A stretch of 36,206 nucleotides of DNA from Streptomyces sp. SPB074 (GCF_000154905.1 NZ_GG770539.1:23659-59864); one strand, 5' to 3'; shown: positions 9,721-19,368, counted from the stretch's first letter. Numbers and translations are program-made. Notes: generated by a model from the letters alone, not told the origin.

Positions 9721-10698
9721 ATGGGTACGCGGAGCAGGCAGGTGGCGATCGACCTGGGCAGTGCGCGGCTGCGGCTGCGCGACGGGCGGCAGGCGTGGTC
9801 GGCTCCGCACGTCGCGATCGTGGACGCGGAGGGCTCGCTGCGGGCGTGGGGGGACGAGGCGCTCGCGATGGCGGGACGCCTGCCGCCCCGCCTGCGGCTC
9901 GTGCGGCCGGTCGCGGCGGGGGCCGTGGCGGATCTGCCGCTGGCCGCGCGGCTGCTCGGCTCGGCGTTGCGGGCGGCCTCGGGGAAGTCGCGGCGGCTGC
10001 GCGGGGCGCGGGCGGTGGTGTGCGTCCCGGACCACGCGACGTCGCTGGAGCGGCACGTGCTGCGGCAGGTGTGCAAGGACGCGGGCATCAACCAGGTGCG
10101 TTCGGTGCCGCACTCGGTCGCGGCGGCGATGGGGGCGGGGGTGAGCGGGAGCCCGGCGGGGGCGCTGCTCGTGGACGTCGGGGAGCACCGGACCTCGGCG
10201 TCGATGATCGCGCTCGGCACGGCGCTCGTGACGCGGACGGTCAAGCGGGGCGCGGGCAGTGTGGACACGTGGCTGATGCGGCACGCGCGCGAGGAGCACG
10301 CGCTGACCATCGGGGCGCGGGTCGCCGAGGAGGCGAAGCTCGCGGCGGCGCTGGAGACGGGCGCGCGGCTGCCGGTGCGGGGGCAGGACAGGGACGAGGG
10401 GCTGCCGCGGGTGGGGGAACTGACGGTGGCGGAGATCCGGGCGGTGCTGCGTCCGGTGTACGAGGACGTGGCGGGGCTCGTCGCCGCGGTGCTCGACGCC
10501 TCGCCGCCCGAGCTGGTGGACGACGTCTTCGAGCGGGGGGTGCTGCTGCACGGGGGCGGGGCGCGGCTGTACGGGCTCGACGCGCACCTGCGCCAGGAGC
10601 TGGGGGTGCCGGTGCACCTCGTGGAGTCGGGGGCGGACACGGCGGTGGAGGGGGCGTGGCTGCTCGCCGAGAAGGGGCCGGTGCTCGAACTCGCGTGA
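9721..10698 (+). CDS. degenerate MreB/Mbl-like actin-family protein
   Basis: A 325-residue relative of rod-shape-determining MreB/Mbl actin homologues. The phosphate-1 region is AIDLGSARLRL. The phosphate-2 loop reads LLVDVGEHRTSASM, where MreB normally has a DIGGGT-type loop, so the glycine-rich nucleotide-contact motif is lost. The adenosine region GVLLHGGGARLYGLDAHL is well kept, as is the C-terminal GADTAVEGAWLL. Streptomyces encode canonical MreB in a mre cluster and additional shorter Mbl-like paralogues; this looks like the latter, involved perhaps in spore-wall synthesis. ATG 9721 is chosen over the upstream frame, which is not conserved-looking. Polymerisation or ATPase activity is doubtful given the altered loop. 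Confidence 0.82.
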   Translation: MGTRSRQVAIDLGSARLRLRDGRQAWSAPHVAIVDAEGSLRAWGDEALAMAGRLPPRLRLVRPVAAGAVADLPLAARLLGSALRAASGKSRRLRGARAVVCVPDHATSLERHVLRQVCKDAGINQVRSVPHSVAAAMGAGVSGSPAGALLVDVGEHRTSASMIALGTALVTRTVKRGAGSVDTWLMRHAREEHALTIGARVAEEAKLAAALETGARLPVRGQDRDEGLPRVGELTVAEIRAVLRPVYEDVAGLVAAVLDASPPELVDDVFERGVLLHGGGARLYGLDAHLRQELGVPVHLVESGADTAVEGAWLLAEKGPVLELA

Positions 10699-10732
10699 GG
10701 TCCGGCCGAGGGAACGGAAGAGGTGAGGGCGT

Positions 10733-11008
10733 ATGACGGCTGCGGCGGGGCTGGCGCTGATGATCGTGGGGGCCGTGCTGCGGTACGCGGTGACGTGGCG
10801 GTTCGCGTGGGTGGACCTGCCGGTGCTGGGGAACATCCTCATCGCGGGTGGCTGCGCGGGGCTCGTGCTGGGGCTGGTGCTCGCGCGCGGGAGGCGGCGG
10901 GTGGCACTGGCGGCGGAGCGGGCGCGGGACTCGGCGGCGTGGTCGGCCGCGGGCAGTGACGCGTATCCGCCGGAGCCGTACTACCGGGACCAGTACCCGC
11001 CGCGCTGA
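10733..11008 (+). CDS. small two-helix membrane protein
   Basis: A 91-residue protein with two predicted transmembrane helices (about residues 3-23, GLALMIVGAVLRYAVTW, and 30-52, VLGNILIAGGCAGLVLGLVL). A basic cytosolic stretch (ARGRRRVALAAERAR) and a Tyr/Pro-rich tail (YPPEPYYRDQYPPR) follow. This plan matches small actinobacterial membrane proteins of unknown function. ATG 10733 follows GGAAGAGGTGAGGG. It lies 34 bp after the MreB-like gene on the same strand, so the two are probably co-transcribed, which hints at a shared envelope role. That link is inference only. Confidence 0.75.
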   Translation: MTAAAGLALMIVGAVLRYAVTWRFAWVDLPVLGNILIAGGCAGLVLGLVLARGRRRVALAAERARDSAAWSAAGSDAYPPEPYYRDQYPPR

Positions 11009-11056
11009 GCGGAGGGTGCCCCGGCGCTGCGGCCCACGACGGCGTGGGAACGCGGG

Positions 11057-11090
11057 ACGCCGCCGCATCCGTTCCCGGGTGCGGCGGCGT
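11057..11090. terminator. hairpin terminator between convergent genes
   Basis: A perfect 11-bp inverted repeat, ACGCCGCCGCA (11057-11067) and TGCGGCGGCGT (11080-11090), lies between the small membrane protein and beta-glucosidase stop codons. Confidence 0.65.
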
Positions 11091-11115
11091 ACGCGTGCGG
11101 CGCGCGGCGGTGTGC

Positions 11116-12480
<1,365 letters not shown>

Positions 12481-12500
12481 GGGGGTCCTTTCCTCGCGGG

Positions 12501-13433
12501 TCATTTGACGGCTCCCGCGGTGAGTCCGGTGACCAGGTACTTCTGGAGCAGCAGGAAGCCGGCCACGACGGGGACGCTGACGACGAGGGAGGCGGCCATG
12601 ACCTGGTTCCAGTAGACGTCGTTGAGCGTCGCGTAGTTCTGGAGGCCGATGGCGAGGGTGCGGGTCTCGTCGTTGGTGAGCACGGAGGCGAAGAGGACCT
12701 CGCCCCAGGCCGTCATGAAGGCGTACACGGCGACGGCGACGATGCCAGGGATCGCCGCGGGCACTACGACGCGGAAGAGCGCGCCGAGCGGGCCGCAGCC
12801 GTCGACCATGGCGGCTTCGTCGAGTTCCTTGGGCACCGAGTCGAAGTAGCCGATGAGCATCCAGATCGCGAAGGGCAGCGAGAAGGTCAGATACGTGATG
12901 ATCAGGCCGAGCCGCGAGCCGAAGAGCGGGATGCCGGTGGCGTTGCCGACGTTGACGAAGAGGATGAACAGCGGCAGCAGGAAGAGGATGCCGGGGAACA
13001 TCTGGGTGGAGAGCACCGAGACGGTGAAGACGCGCTTGCCGCGGAAGTTGTAGCGGCTGACCGCGTAGGCGGCGAAGATCGCGATGATCACCGAGCAGAT
13101 CGTGGCGGACCCGGCCACGATGAGCGAGTTGCTGAAGTAGTGCGCGAGCGGCACCGTCTTCCAGATGTCGATGTACGGCCGGATGGTCAGGCCGCTCGGT
13201 ATCCAGCGGAACTGCCCGGTGACGTCCTTGAGCGGCTTGAGCGAACTGGTGACCATGACGAAGATCGGCAGCGCGACGAAGACGGTCAGGATCGCCAGGA
13301 AGACGACGCGGACGGCCTGGAAGGAGCGCGGCGGCGCCATCGGGGAGCGCCCGGTGTGCAGCGTCTGCGTGCGCGGGGGCGCGGGGGTCCCGGCGGGGCC
13401 GTCGGTCTTGGCGACGGGTGCGGCGCTAGACAT
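12501..13433 (-). CDS. carbohydrate ABC transporter permease (CebG/MalG type)
   Basis: A 310-residue inner-membrane permease with six predicted helices, of the MalG-like binding-protein-dependent transport family. The cytoplasmic EAA loop that docks the ATPase is clear: [20 protein letters not shown]. The N-terminus is a long Pro/Ala-rich cytosolic extension (about 30 residues) before the first helix. The start overlaps the previous permease stop by eight bases (ATGTCTAG), indicating translational coupling. Its partners are the CebF-type permease and the lipoprotein upstream. The operon has no ATPase; in streptomycetes the multi-sugar ATPase MsiK encoded elsewhere usually serves such transporters. 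Confidence 0.9.
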   Translation of the reverse strand: MSSAAPVAKTDGPAGTPAPPRTQTLHTGRSPMAPPRSFQAVRVVFLAILTVFVALPIFVMVTSSLKPLKDVTGQFRWIPSGLTIRPYIDIWKTVPLAHYFSNSLIVAGSATICSVIIAIFAAYAVSRYNFRGKRVFTVSVLSTQMFPGILFLLPLFILFVNVGNATGIPLFGSRLGLIITYLTFSLPFAIWMLIGYFDSVPKELDEAAMVDGCGPLGALFRVVVPAAIPGIVAVAVYAFMTAWGEVLFASVLTNDETRTLAIGLQNYATLNDVYWNQVMAASLVVSVPVVAGFLLLQKYLVTGLTAGAVK

Positions 13434-14430
13434 CGGAGCCCTTCTTCCTCGATGTGAAGAACAGGTACAGCCCCGTGACCACGAGCAGGAACAGGAGCAG
13501 CAGGACGGACATGGCCGAGCCGGTGCCGAAGTTCCAGGTCACGAAGGAGGACTGGTAGATGTGGATGGAGATGAGGTCCGCGTTCTTCGGCGCCGAGTCC
13601 CCGAACAGGAGGAACGGCGTGTTGAAGTCGTTGAACGTCCACAGGAACAGGACGAGGACGAGGACCTGGTTGACGGGGCGCAGCGAGGGCAGGGTGATCT
13701 TGCGGATCTGCTGCCAGACGCCGGCGCCGTCGAGGGCGGCGGCCTCGTAGAGGTCCTTGGGGATGTTCTGGAGCGCGGCCATGACGATGAGGAAGGCGAA
13801 GGGCCAGGTCTTCCAGACCGCGACGACGACCAGGGAGATGAAGCTGTTGCTGCCGATGAGCCAGAAGGAGCGCTCGTCGGTGAGGTGGAGCTGGTCGTGC
13901 AGGACGTGGTTCACCATGCCGTTGTCGTGCTGGAGCATGAAGTTCCAGGTGATGACTGCGGCGTAGATGGGCAGCGCGTACGGGGTCAGGAAGAGCGCCC
14001 GCAGGAAGCCGCGTCCCTTGAAGTTGTCCTGGAGGAAGATCGCGGCGGCGACGCCGATCAGCCAGCACAGGGCGACGGCGAGCACGCAGAACGCGCAGGT
14101 CACCCAGAAGGAGTGGAGCAGGGCCTCGCCGACGGGCTGGTCGAAGTCGACGGCGAGCTTGAAGTTGTCGAGTCCGGCCCAGGGGGCCTGGCCCCAGTTG
14201 CGGATGTAGAACTGGGTGAGCTCCTTGAAGGCCATGAAGATCCCGACCACCATCGGGATCATATGGATCAGGAGTTCGAAGAGCAGGGCGGGCAGGAGCA
14301 GCAGGTACGGGAGTCCCAGGCGGCGGACGCGGTCGGGGAGGATCGGCTTGCGCCGCTTCTTCTTCCCGACCGGGCCGGGCCCCGCGACGGGGCCCGGCGT
14401 CGCCTGCGCTTCAGGCAGGGTGTCGGTCAT
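13426..14430 (-). CDS. carbohydrate ABC transporter permease (CebF/MalF type)
   Basis: A 334-residue inner-membrane permease of the MalF-like family that forms the channel together with the next gene product. After a basic cytosolic N-terminus (GKKKRRKPILPDRVRR) come about six helices. The EAA loop is PKDLYEAAALDGAGVWQQIRKITLPSLRP. The gene starts 11 bp after the binding-protein stop and ends overlapping the second permease. The order binding protein, F-type permease, G-type permease, beta-glucosidase points to uptake of a beta-linked disaccharide or oligosaccharide. Confidence 0.9.
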   Translation of the reverse strand: MTDTLPEAQATPGPVAGPGPVGKKKRRKPILPDRVRRLGLPYLLLLPALLFELLIHMIPMVVGIFMAFKELTQFYIRNWGQAPWAGLDNFKLAVDFDQPVGEALLHSFWVTCAFCVLAVALCWLIGVAAAIFLQDNFKGRGFLRALFLTPYALPIYAAVITWNFMLQHDNGMVNHVLHDQLHLTDERSFWLIGSNSFISLVVVAVWKTWPFAFLIVMAALQNIPKDLYEAAALDGAGVWQQIRKITLPSLRPVNQVLVLVLFLWTFNDFNTPFLLFGDSAPKNADLISIHIYQSSFVTWNFGTGSAMSVLLLLFLLVVTGLYLFFTSRKKGSDV

Positions 14431-14441
14431 GGTTCAGTTGC

Positions 14442-15755
14442 TCACTTCGGCATCTGCTGCTCGGCCTTGGTCAGGGCGGCCTTCACGTCGGCGGTGCTGA
14501 TCTCCTTCTTGCCCGCCGCGTCGGCCCACAGGTCCTTGATGGCGGTACCGACCGCCGTCTCGAACTGCGCCTCGTTGGGCACCTGCGGGAGCGCGGTGGC
14601 GCTCTTGAGCAGGGTGTCCTTGATGGCGGCGGCGCCGCCCTGGCTGAACGCCGGGTCCTCCTGGGCGTCCTTGACCGGCGGGACGGAGCCCCAGGTCTTG
14701 TTGAGGAGCGTGGACTCCTCCTTGCTCGTCATGAACTTGACGAACTTGAGGGCGCCGTCCTTGTTCTTCGTGTTCTTGAAGACGGCCATGTTGATGCCGG
14801 CGACCATGGAGTTGGTCTGCTTGCCGGTGCCCGGGGTGCCGGACTGGACCGGGACGGGCGCGACGCCGTAGTCGTCGGCGCTCATGCCGCGCGCCTTGAA
14901 GGTGGAGTCGGCGGCCTGCCACAGGACCATCCCGACCTTGCCGCTGGCGAAGTCGTTGAGGGTCTGGTTCTGGTTGTACTCGGCGTTGCCGGGGGCGGCG
15001 ATCTTGTCCTTCGCCATCCAGTCCACGTACTGCTTGACGGCGGCGACCGCGCCGTCCGAGGTGAAGGTGGGCTTGCCCTCGGCGTCGAAGAAGTCGGAGC
15101 CGTGCTGCTTGGCGAGGACGAACGCCTGGTGGATGTTGTTGGACAGGTTGCTGCCGTCCAGCGCCGTGCCCCAGTTGTTGCCCTTGGTGAGCTTCTTGCC
15201 GTCGGCGACGAACTCGTCCCAGGTGACCGGGGGCTTGGCGATCCCGGCGTCGGCGAAGAGCTTCTTGTTGTAGTAGAGCGCGTACGAGAGCGAGTACAGC
15301 GGGACCGCGGCCGGGTCCTTGCCCTCGGCGCCCGTGGAACCCACGGCGGAGTCCACGAAGCGGTCGCGCCCGCCGATCGCCTTGAACGCGGCGTCGTCCC
15401 AGTCCATGAGGGCACCGGTGGCCTGGAGCGAGGCCGACCAGGTGTTGCCTATGTTGAGGACGTCGGGGCCCTCACCGGAGGTGGTGGCGGTGAGGATGCG
15501 GTTGAGGAGGTCGGACCAGGGGATGACCTCCAGCTTGACCTTGACACCGGTCTGCTTGGTGAACTTGGCGAGTTCCTTGGTCAGGACCTTCTTGTCCACC
15601 GCCACGCTCGCCCCCTGGTTGGAGGCCCAGTACGTGAGGGTCTTGGGCGAGGAGTTGTCACTCCCCCCGCTGTCGCTCCCGCCGCCGCAGGCGGTGGCGG
15701 TGAGCGCGAGGGTCGTGACGAGACTGGCAGCGGCAGCGGCTCGCAGTCTGCGCAT
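14442..15755 (-). CDS. sugar ABC transporter substrate-binding lipoprotein
   Basis: A 437-residue extracellular solute-binding protein of the family-1 carbohydrate type (MalE/CebE-like). The signal peptide MRRLRAAAAASLVTTLALTA ends in a lipobox (ATAC at the mature Cys), followed by a Gly/Ser-rich tether, so it is anchored to the outer face of the membrane. Core features include LTYWASNQG, VIPWSDLLNRILTATTSGEGPDVLNIG and GIAKPPVTWDEFVADGKKL. It is the first gene of the operon and is preceded by two inverted repeats. The ligand is probably a beta-glucoside such as cellobiose, judged only by the linked GH1 enzyme. Confidence 0.92.
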   Translation of the reverse strand: MRRLRAAAAASLVTTLALTATACGGGSDSGGSDNSSPKTLTYWASNQGASVAVDKKVLTKELAKFTKQTGVKVKLEVIPWSDLLNRILTATTSGEGPDVLNIGNTWSASLQATGALMDWDDAAFKAIGGRDRFVDSAVGSTGAEGKDPAAVPLYSLSYALYYNKKLFADAGIAKPPVTWDEFVADGKKLTKGNNWGTALDGSNLSNNIHQAFVLAKQHGSDFFDAEGKPTFTSDGAVAAVKQYVDWMAKDKIAAPGNAEYNQNQTLNDFASGKVGMVLWQAADSTFKARGMSADDYGVAPVPVQSGTPGTGKQTNSMVAGINMAVFKNTKNKDGALKFVKFMTSKEESTLLNKTWGSVPPVKDAQEDPAFSQGGAAAIKDTLLKSATALPQVPNEAQFETAVGTAIKDLWADAAGKKEISTADVKAALTKAEQQMPK

Positions 15756-15800
15756 GTCGGTATGCCCCTTTCCGGGGGGTGGCCAAGGAGGAGTGAAGGC

Positions 15801-15815
15801 GTTCAGTCCCTGAAC
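15801..15815. promoter_or_regulatory. candidate operator 1 (perfect palindrome)
   Basis: GTTCAG-TCC-CTGAAC is a perfect 6-3-6 inverted repeat between the divergent binding-protein and ROK genes. It lies 46 bp before the binding-protein start, a plausible repressor site. Assignment to the ROK protein is inference. Confidence 0.45.
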
Positions 15816-15818
15816 GGC

Positions 15819-15843
15819 CTCACGACTTAATTTAGGACGTGAG
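15819..15843. promoter_or_regulatory. candidate operator 2 / AT-rich promoter core
   Basis: CTCACG and CGTGAG form a perfect 6-bp inverted repeat around a 13-bp AT-rich centre (ACTTAATTTAGGA). The sequence TTAA recurs on both flanks (15827-15830 and 15844-15847). This is the only AT-rich patch in the intergenic region and probably holds one or both divergent promoters with a regulator site. Confidence 0.45.
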
Positions 15844-15911
15844 TTAAAACCTGAGAGAAGGTCGCGTCAAGGGCTGCGGCGGGGGTATGTTGCGGTCCGG
15901 GAAGGGGCAAG

Positions 15912-17225
15912 ATGGTGCAACGGCACAGACGAACCGTGCGTGACCTGCGAAGAGGCAACCGCGCAGCCGTTTTGCAACGGTTGTATTTCGACGGCCCGAT
16001 GAGCCGTCAGGCACTGCTCCCCGCGACCGGCTTGAGTTCGGGTTCCATCAGCAACGTCGTCACGGAGCTGACGGCGGACGGGCTCCTGGAGGAGGCGGGC
16101 GTCGTGGAGTCGGACGGCGGGAGACCGCGTACGCTGCTGCGTGTCGCGGCCGGCGCCGGGTACCTCGTGGGGGTCGACATCGGCGAGACGAAGGTGCGCA
16201 CCGAGCTCTTCGACCTGGCGATGTCCGAACTCTCCCGCACCGAGACGAGCCTGACGGGTGTCGGCTACGACGTGGACCTCATCGTGCGCGCGGTCGCCGA
16301 GGGGATCGCCGCGGTGCTCGCGGAGGCGGGGGTGCCCGCCGACCGGCTGCTCGGGGTGGGCGTCGGCGTGCCGGGCATCGTGGAGCGCCCCGAGGGCGCG
16401 AGCGCGCTCGTGTACGGGCAGACGATCGGCTGGGACGCGGTCCCGCTGGAGACGCTGCTGCGCACCGCGACGGGGCTCCCCGCCGAGGTGGGGTTCTTCG
16501 TCAACAACGGCGCGAAGGCCCTGGGGCAGGCCGAGTTGTGGTTCGGCGGCGGCCGGGGCAGCGAGGACGTCGTCATCGTGCTCTTCGGTTCGGGTGTCGG
16601 CGCGTGCATAGTGACGCGGGGCGCGATCCAGGGCGGGATGCACGGCAGCCCGAGCGAGTGGGGCCATCTGACGGTCAACGTCCGCGGCAGGCGCTGTCGT
16701 TGCGGGGCGCGGGGCTGTCTGGAGGCGTACGCGGGGGCCGAGGCGCTGCTGGAGCGCTGGCGCGAGGTGGGCGGCACACTGCCCGAGGGGGCCGGCGAGG
16801 AGGAGGGCGTCACGGCGCTGCTCGCCGCGGCGGACCCAGGGAGGGCGGGCGGGCCCGATCCGGTGGCCGTCGCGGTGCTGGAGGAGACCGCCGAGTACCT
16901 GGGGGCGGGACTCTCCGACCTCATCAACCTGTTCAGTCCCGAGCAGGTCCTGATCGGCGGCTGGGCGGGGCTCCAGCTCGGCCCGCACATCCTGCACTCG
17001 GTGCGCCGCCACGCCGACAGCTTCGCCCTGCGGCGCCCGGCCGGGAAGGTCTCGATCGGTCTCGGGCTGCTGGGGGCGGACGCGGTGACGGTGGGCGCGG
17101 CGACGCTCGTGCTGGCCGATTTCTTCGCCAACGGCGGGCGCAGGGAGGCGCCGCTGCGCGAGGAGGACGTCGCCGAGGCGGTGACCGACCGGCGGCCGGC
17201 CGCCCACGTGCTGGGCGGTCACTAG
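15912..17225 (+). CDS. ROK family transcriptional repressor / sugar kinase-like
   Basis: A 437-residue ROK-family regulator. Residues about 10-62 form a winged helix-turn-helix (RQALLPATGLSSGSISNVVTEL split over two helices). The ROK sugar-binding domain follows: VGVDIGETKVRTELFDL, GVGVGVPGIVER, FVNNGAKALGQAELWFG, GSGVGACIVTRGAIQGG and GSPSEWGHLTV. The zinc motif of ROK proteins is present as CRCGARGCLE. It is divergent from the beta-glucoside transporter operon and most likely represses it until a sugar or sugar phosphate binds. Streptomyces cellobiose operons are usually controlled by the LacI-family CebR, so ROK control is a departure. Its stop codon TAG is part of the CTAG target duplicated by the adjoining insertion sequence, so the coding sequence is intact. 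Confidence 0.9.
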   Translation: MVQRHRRTVRDLRRGNRAAVLQRLYFDGPMSRQALLPATGLSSGSISNVVTELTADGLLEEAGVVESDGGRPRTLLRVAAGAGYLVGVDIGETKVRTELFDLAMSELSRTETSLTGVGYDVDLIVRAVAEGIAAVLAEAGVPADRLLGVGVGVPGIVERPEGASALVYGQTIGWDAVPLETLLRTATGLPAEVGFFVNNGAKALGQAELWFGGGRGSEDVVIVLFGSGVGACIVTRGAIQGGMHGSPSEWGHLTVNVRGRRCRCGARGCLEAYAGAEALLERWREVGGTLPEGAGEEEGVTALLAAADPGRAGGPDPVAVAVLEETAEYLGAGLSDLINLFSPEQVLIGGWAGLQLGPHILHSVRRHADSFALRRPAGKVSIGLGLLGADAVTVGAATLVLADFFANGGRREAPLREEDVAEAVTDRRPAAHVLGGH

Positions 17226-18115
17226 GGGGTGTCTTCAAATGATCGCCACTGATGGATCATGGTGCCGTGATACGTCGTCATGAACTGTCCGATGCCGAGT
17301 GGGAGTTTGTCCGGCCGTTGCTGCCCGAGTCGTCGCGGGGACGGAAGCGGCTGGACGATCGCAGGGTGCTGAACGGGATCGTGTGGAAGTTCCGGACCGG
17401 GACGGCCTGGCGGGACGTGCCCGAGCGTTACGGGCCATGGGCCACGCTCCACACGCGTTTTCGCAGGTGGGCGATGGACGGCACGTTCGAGCGGATGCTG
17501 CGAGCCGCCCAGGCGAAAGCGGATGCGGCAGGCGACATCGAGTGGCTGGTGTCGGTGGACTCCACGGTCGTCCGCGCTCACCAGCACGCGGCCGGAGCCC
17601 GAAAAGGGGGCTCCGCGACCCGGCCCTCGGCCGGTCCCGAGGCGGGCTGACCAGCAAGATCCACCTGGCCTGCGACGGGCGGGGCCGCCCGCTCTCCTTC
17701 GTCGTCACGGGTGGCGACACCAACGACTGCACCCGGTTCACCACGGTCATGGAGGCGATCCGGGTGCCCCGCCTCGGACCGGGACGGCCTCGGGCCCGGC
17801 CCGATCATGTCCTGGGCGACAAGGGCTACAGCTCGAAGGCGATCCGCGCCTGGCTCCGCCGCCGCGGGATCCCGCACACGATTCCCGAGCGAGCCGACCA
17901 GATAGCCAACCGGGCCCGGCGAGGCAGCCGAGGAGGCCGCCCGCCGGCCTTCGACCGCGAGGCATACAAGCACCGCAACGTCGTGGAACGGTGCTTCAAC
18001 CGCCTGAAGCAATGGCGGGGCATCGCCACTCGGTACGACAAGACCGCGCAATCCTACGAAGCGGCGGTTGCCCTCGCCTCACTCCTGATGTGGGCGTGAC
18101 ATTTGACGACAGGCG
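17226..18115 (+). mobile_element. IS5-family insertion sequence (890 bp), copy A
   Basis: The ends are imperfect inverted repeats sharing TGTC, then TCAAATG one base further in (left from 17226, right complement from 18115; about 12 of the first 16 positions match). The element is flanked by CTAG at 17222-17225 and 18116-18119, consistent with a 4-bp target duplication at a CTAG site, a target known for IS5-family elements of streptomycetes. It encodes a transposase in two frames. Confidence 0.85.
17252..18099 (+). CDS. IS5-family transposase (two frames joined by -1 frameshift)
   Basis: DDE transposase encoded in two overlapping frames. The first frame (17252-17650) carries the N-terminal DUF4096-type domain (HELSDAEWEFVRPLLPES) and the first catalytic Asp in VSVDSTVVRAHQH. 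The second frame supplies GLTSKIHLACDGRGRPL, the second Asp in LGDKGYSSKAI and the Glu in RNVVERCFNRLKQWRG (Y-R-E-K-like signature), ending at 18099. The switch is a -1 shift at about 17601-17610, GAAAAGGGGG, giving AGARK-RGLRD in the fusion. Programmed frameshifting at such a site is common in this family. Both halves look intact, so the element may still be active. Confidence 0.85.
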
Positions 18116-18386
18116 CTAGGCGGCCCGCGGCGGAGGCGGCGGGGCTCCGGGGCGGGGTCCCGCCGGAGGGCCGCTCCGGCGTGGGGCGGGGCAGGAGCGA
18201 CGACACGACGGGCGACGGGCGCCCGTGACCCGTCCGGGTGTGCGGGCCGGTGTGTCATGGCCCGGGCGGCGCATCCGCGCGGTGCGGGACGGTACGGACG
18301 GGTCACGTGACTTGCGCCCGGGGCGCGGGCGCGCCACGTTCGTACTGTTCCCCTGTCCTCTCCGCCCGGAAAGGCGCGGTGTCCTC

Positions 18387-19007
18387 ATGCGGATCACCGT
18401 CTTCGGTGCCTCCGGTCGCGCCGGTCGCGCCTTCCTGCACGCCGCCGCGCGCGCGGGGCACGAGTGCGCCGCCGTCGTGCGCGACCCCGAACGCCTCGCG
18501 GGCGCGCCCGCCGCGCGCGTCGTGCGCGGCGAGCCCTTCGACGAGGGAGAGGTGCGCGCGGCGCTGGCGGGGGCGGACGCCGCCGTCATCGCCTTCGCGC
18601 TGCGCGGCGGGCGGCGCAACGTGCCCCTGTACTCGCGCGGGACGCGCACCGTCGTGGACGCGATGCGCACGGTGCGGGTGCCGCGGCTCCTGGTGCTCTC
18701 GGAGGCGGCGTACGGCCCGCACACGGCGGGGCCGCTCAACCGGACCGTCTCGGCGCTGTACCGGGCGACCGCGCGTCCCGTGATCCGGCAGCGCGAGGAG
18801 CAGGACGCGATCATCGCGGCGAGCGGTCTCGACTGGACGATCGTGCGCCCGGTGATCCTCGTGGAGGGCCCGGCGCACGGGCACCGCAGGGCCCCGTTCA
18901 CGCCGCACCACGCGCGTGCCCCGCGCACGACGTACGCGGACCTGGCCCATGTCCTGCTCGACGCGCTGGAGGACCCGTCCACGTACCGGCGGGACCTCTA
19001 CCCCTGA
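18387..19007 (+). CDS. NAD(P)-binding SDR-like reductase (NmrA/atypical SDR type)
   Basis: A 206-residue protein with an N-terminal Rossmann motif, MRITVFGASGRAGRAFLHA, and the atypical short-chain dehydrogenase pattern AVVRDPERL, AVIAFALRGG and RLLVLSEAAYGPH. The closing segment SGLDWTIVRPVILVEGP is typical of the SDR_a5/NAD(P)H-binding group. ATG 18387 starts the Rossmann strand directly; the longer upstream frame is not supported. No catalytic YxxxK is evident, as usual in this group. It stands alone between the IS and the tRNA fragment; its substrate is unknown. Confidence 0.8.
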   Translation: MRITVFGASGRAGRAFLHAAARAGHECAAVVRDPERLAGAPAARVVRGEPFDEGEVRAALAGADAAVIAFALRGGRRNVPLYSRGTRTVVDAMRTVRVPRLLVLSEAAYGPHTAGPLNRTVSALYRATARPVIRQREEQDAIIAASGLDWTIVRPVILVEGPAHGHRRAPFTPHHARAPRTTYADLAHVLLDALEDPSTYRRDLYP

Positions 19008-19091
19008 CGGACCCCGGCCCGCCCGCCCGGAGCGGCGGGGCGTTTCCCCCGTGCCACTCCCCCGCCGCCGTGCGCGCGATGCGGCTGAACC

Positions 19092-19142
19092 GGCGCACTC
19101 GTAATGCGTAGGTCTCGGGTTCGAATCCCGAAGGCGGCTCCA
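19092..19142 (+). tRNA. 3' half of tRNA-Thr(CGT), probable att remnant
   Basis: An intact anticodon arm (stem GCGCA/TGCGT, loop CTCGTAA, anticodon CGT), T-arm (TCGGG-TTCGAAT-CCCGA), acceptor 3' strand AGGCGGC, discriminator T and encoded CCA are present. Upstream, GCCGCCG at 19064-19070 could pair with six of seven acceptor bases. However, the bases between lack a D-arm: 19073-19076 cannot pair with 19088-19091 and the expected D-loop bases are absent. A functional tRNA is therefore unlikely. tRNA 3' halves beginning at the anticodon arm are the usual product of integrase-mediated recombination in tRNA genes. Confidence 0.6.
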
Positions 19143-19147
19143 TGGTG

Positions 19148-19178
19148 AACCCCAGGCCAGGCCTTTGACCTGGGGTTT
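19148..19178 (+). terminator. terminator after tRNA fragment
   Basis: AACCCCAGG (19148-19156) and CCTGGGGTT (19169-19177) form a perfect 9-bp stem followed by T residues, six bases after the tRNA CCA. Confidence 0.7.
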
Positions 19179-19232
19179 CTCTCCTTCGTTGGCCTTGGGA
19201 TTCGGGCGAATCGGGCACCTGTGGTCTGTGCA

Positions 19233-19246
19233 TCGTAATGCGTAGG
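19233..19246 (+). repeat. second copy of tRNA anticodon-region core
   Basis: TCGTAATGCGTAGG is identical to 19099-19112 inside the tRNA fragment. A 14-bp exact direct repeat 134 bp away, limited to the anticodon region, suggests a recombination core sequence. Confidence 0.5.
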
Positions 19247-19343
19247 CTAGAGGTTTGGTTTCTGTGACGAGAATCGAGCTCCAAGCCTCTGAACTGGTCT
19301 TTTATTTTTCGGAGCGGCTGGTTTCGCCTCGTATCCGGGGTCT

Positions 19344-19368
19344 CCGGTGGACAAACGGTGGACAGCCG
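19344..19368 (+). repeat. tandem GGTGGACA repeats, left copy
   Basis: Two GGTGGACA units in tandem (19346 and 19357, spaced by three bases) lie near the left edge of the island. The same tandem pair occurs in the same orientation at 34,451-34,476. Possible integrase arm-type binding sites. Confidence 0.5.

Noticed and set aside
7854..10640. A 928-codon minus-strand frame across the MFS and MreB-like genes
   Set aside because: Low-complexity Arg/Pro/Ser composition. The plus-strand genes there have clear families and ribosome-binding sites.
19064..19142. A complete tRNA-Thr gene
   Set aside because: Six acceptor pairs can form, but no D-arm can be folded and the span is too long by about three bases. 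I kept only the 3' half as supported.
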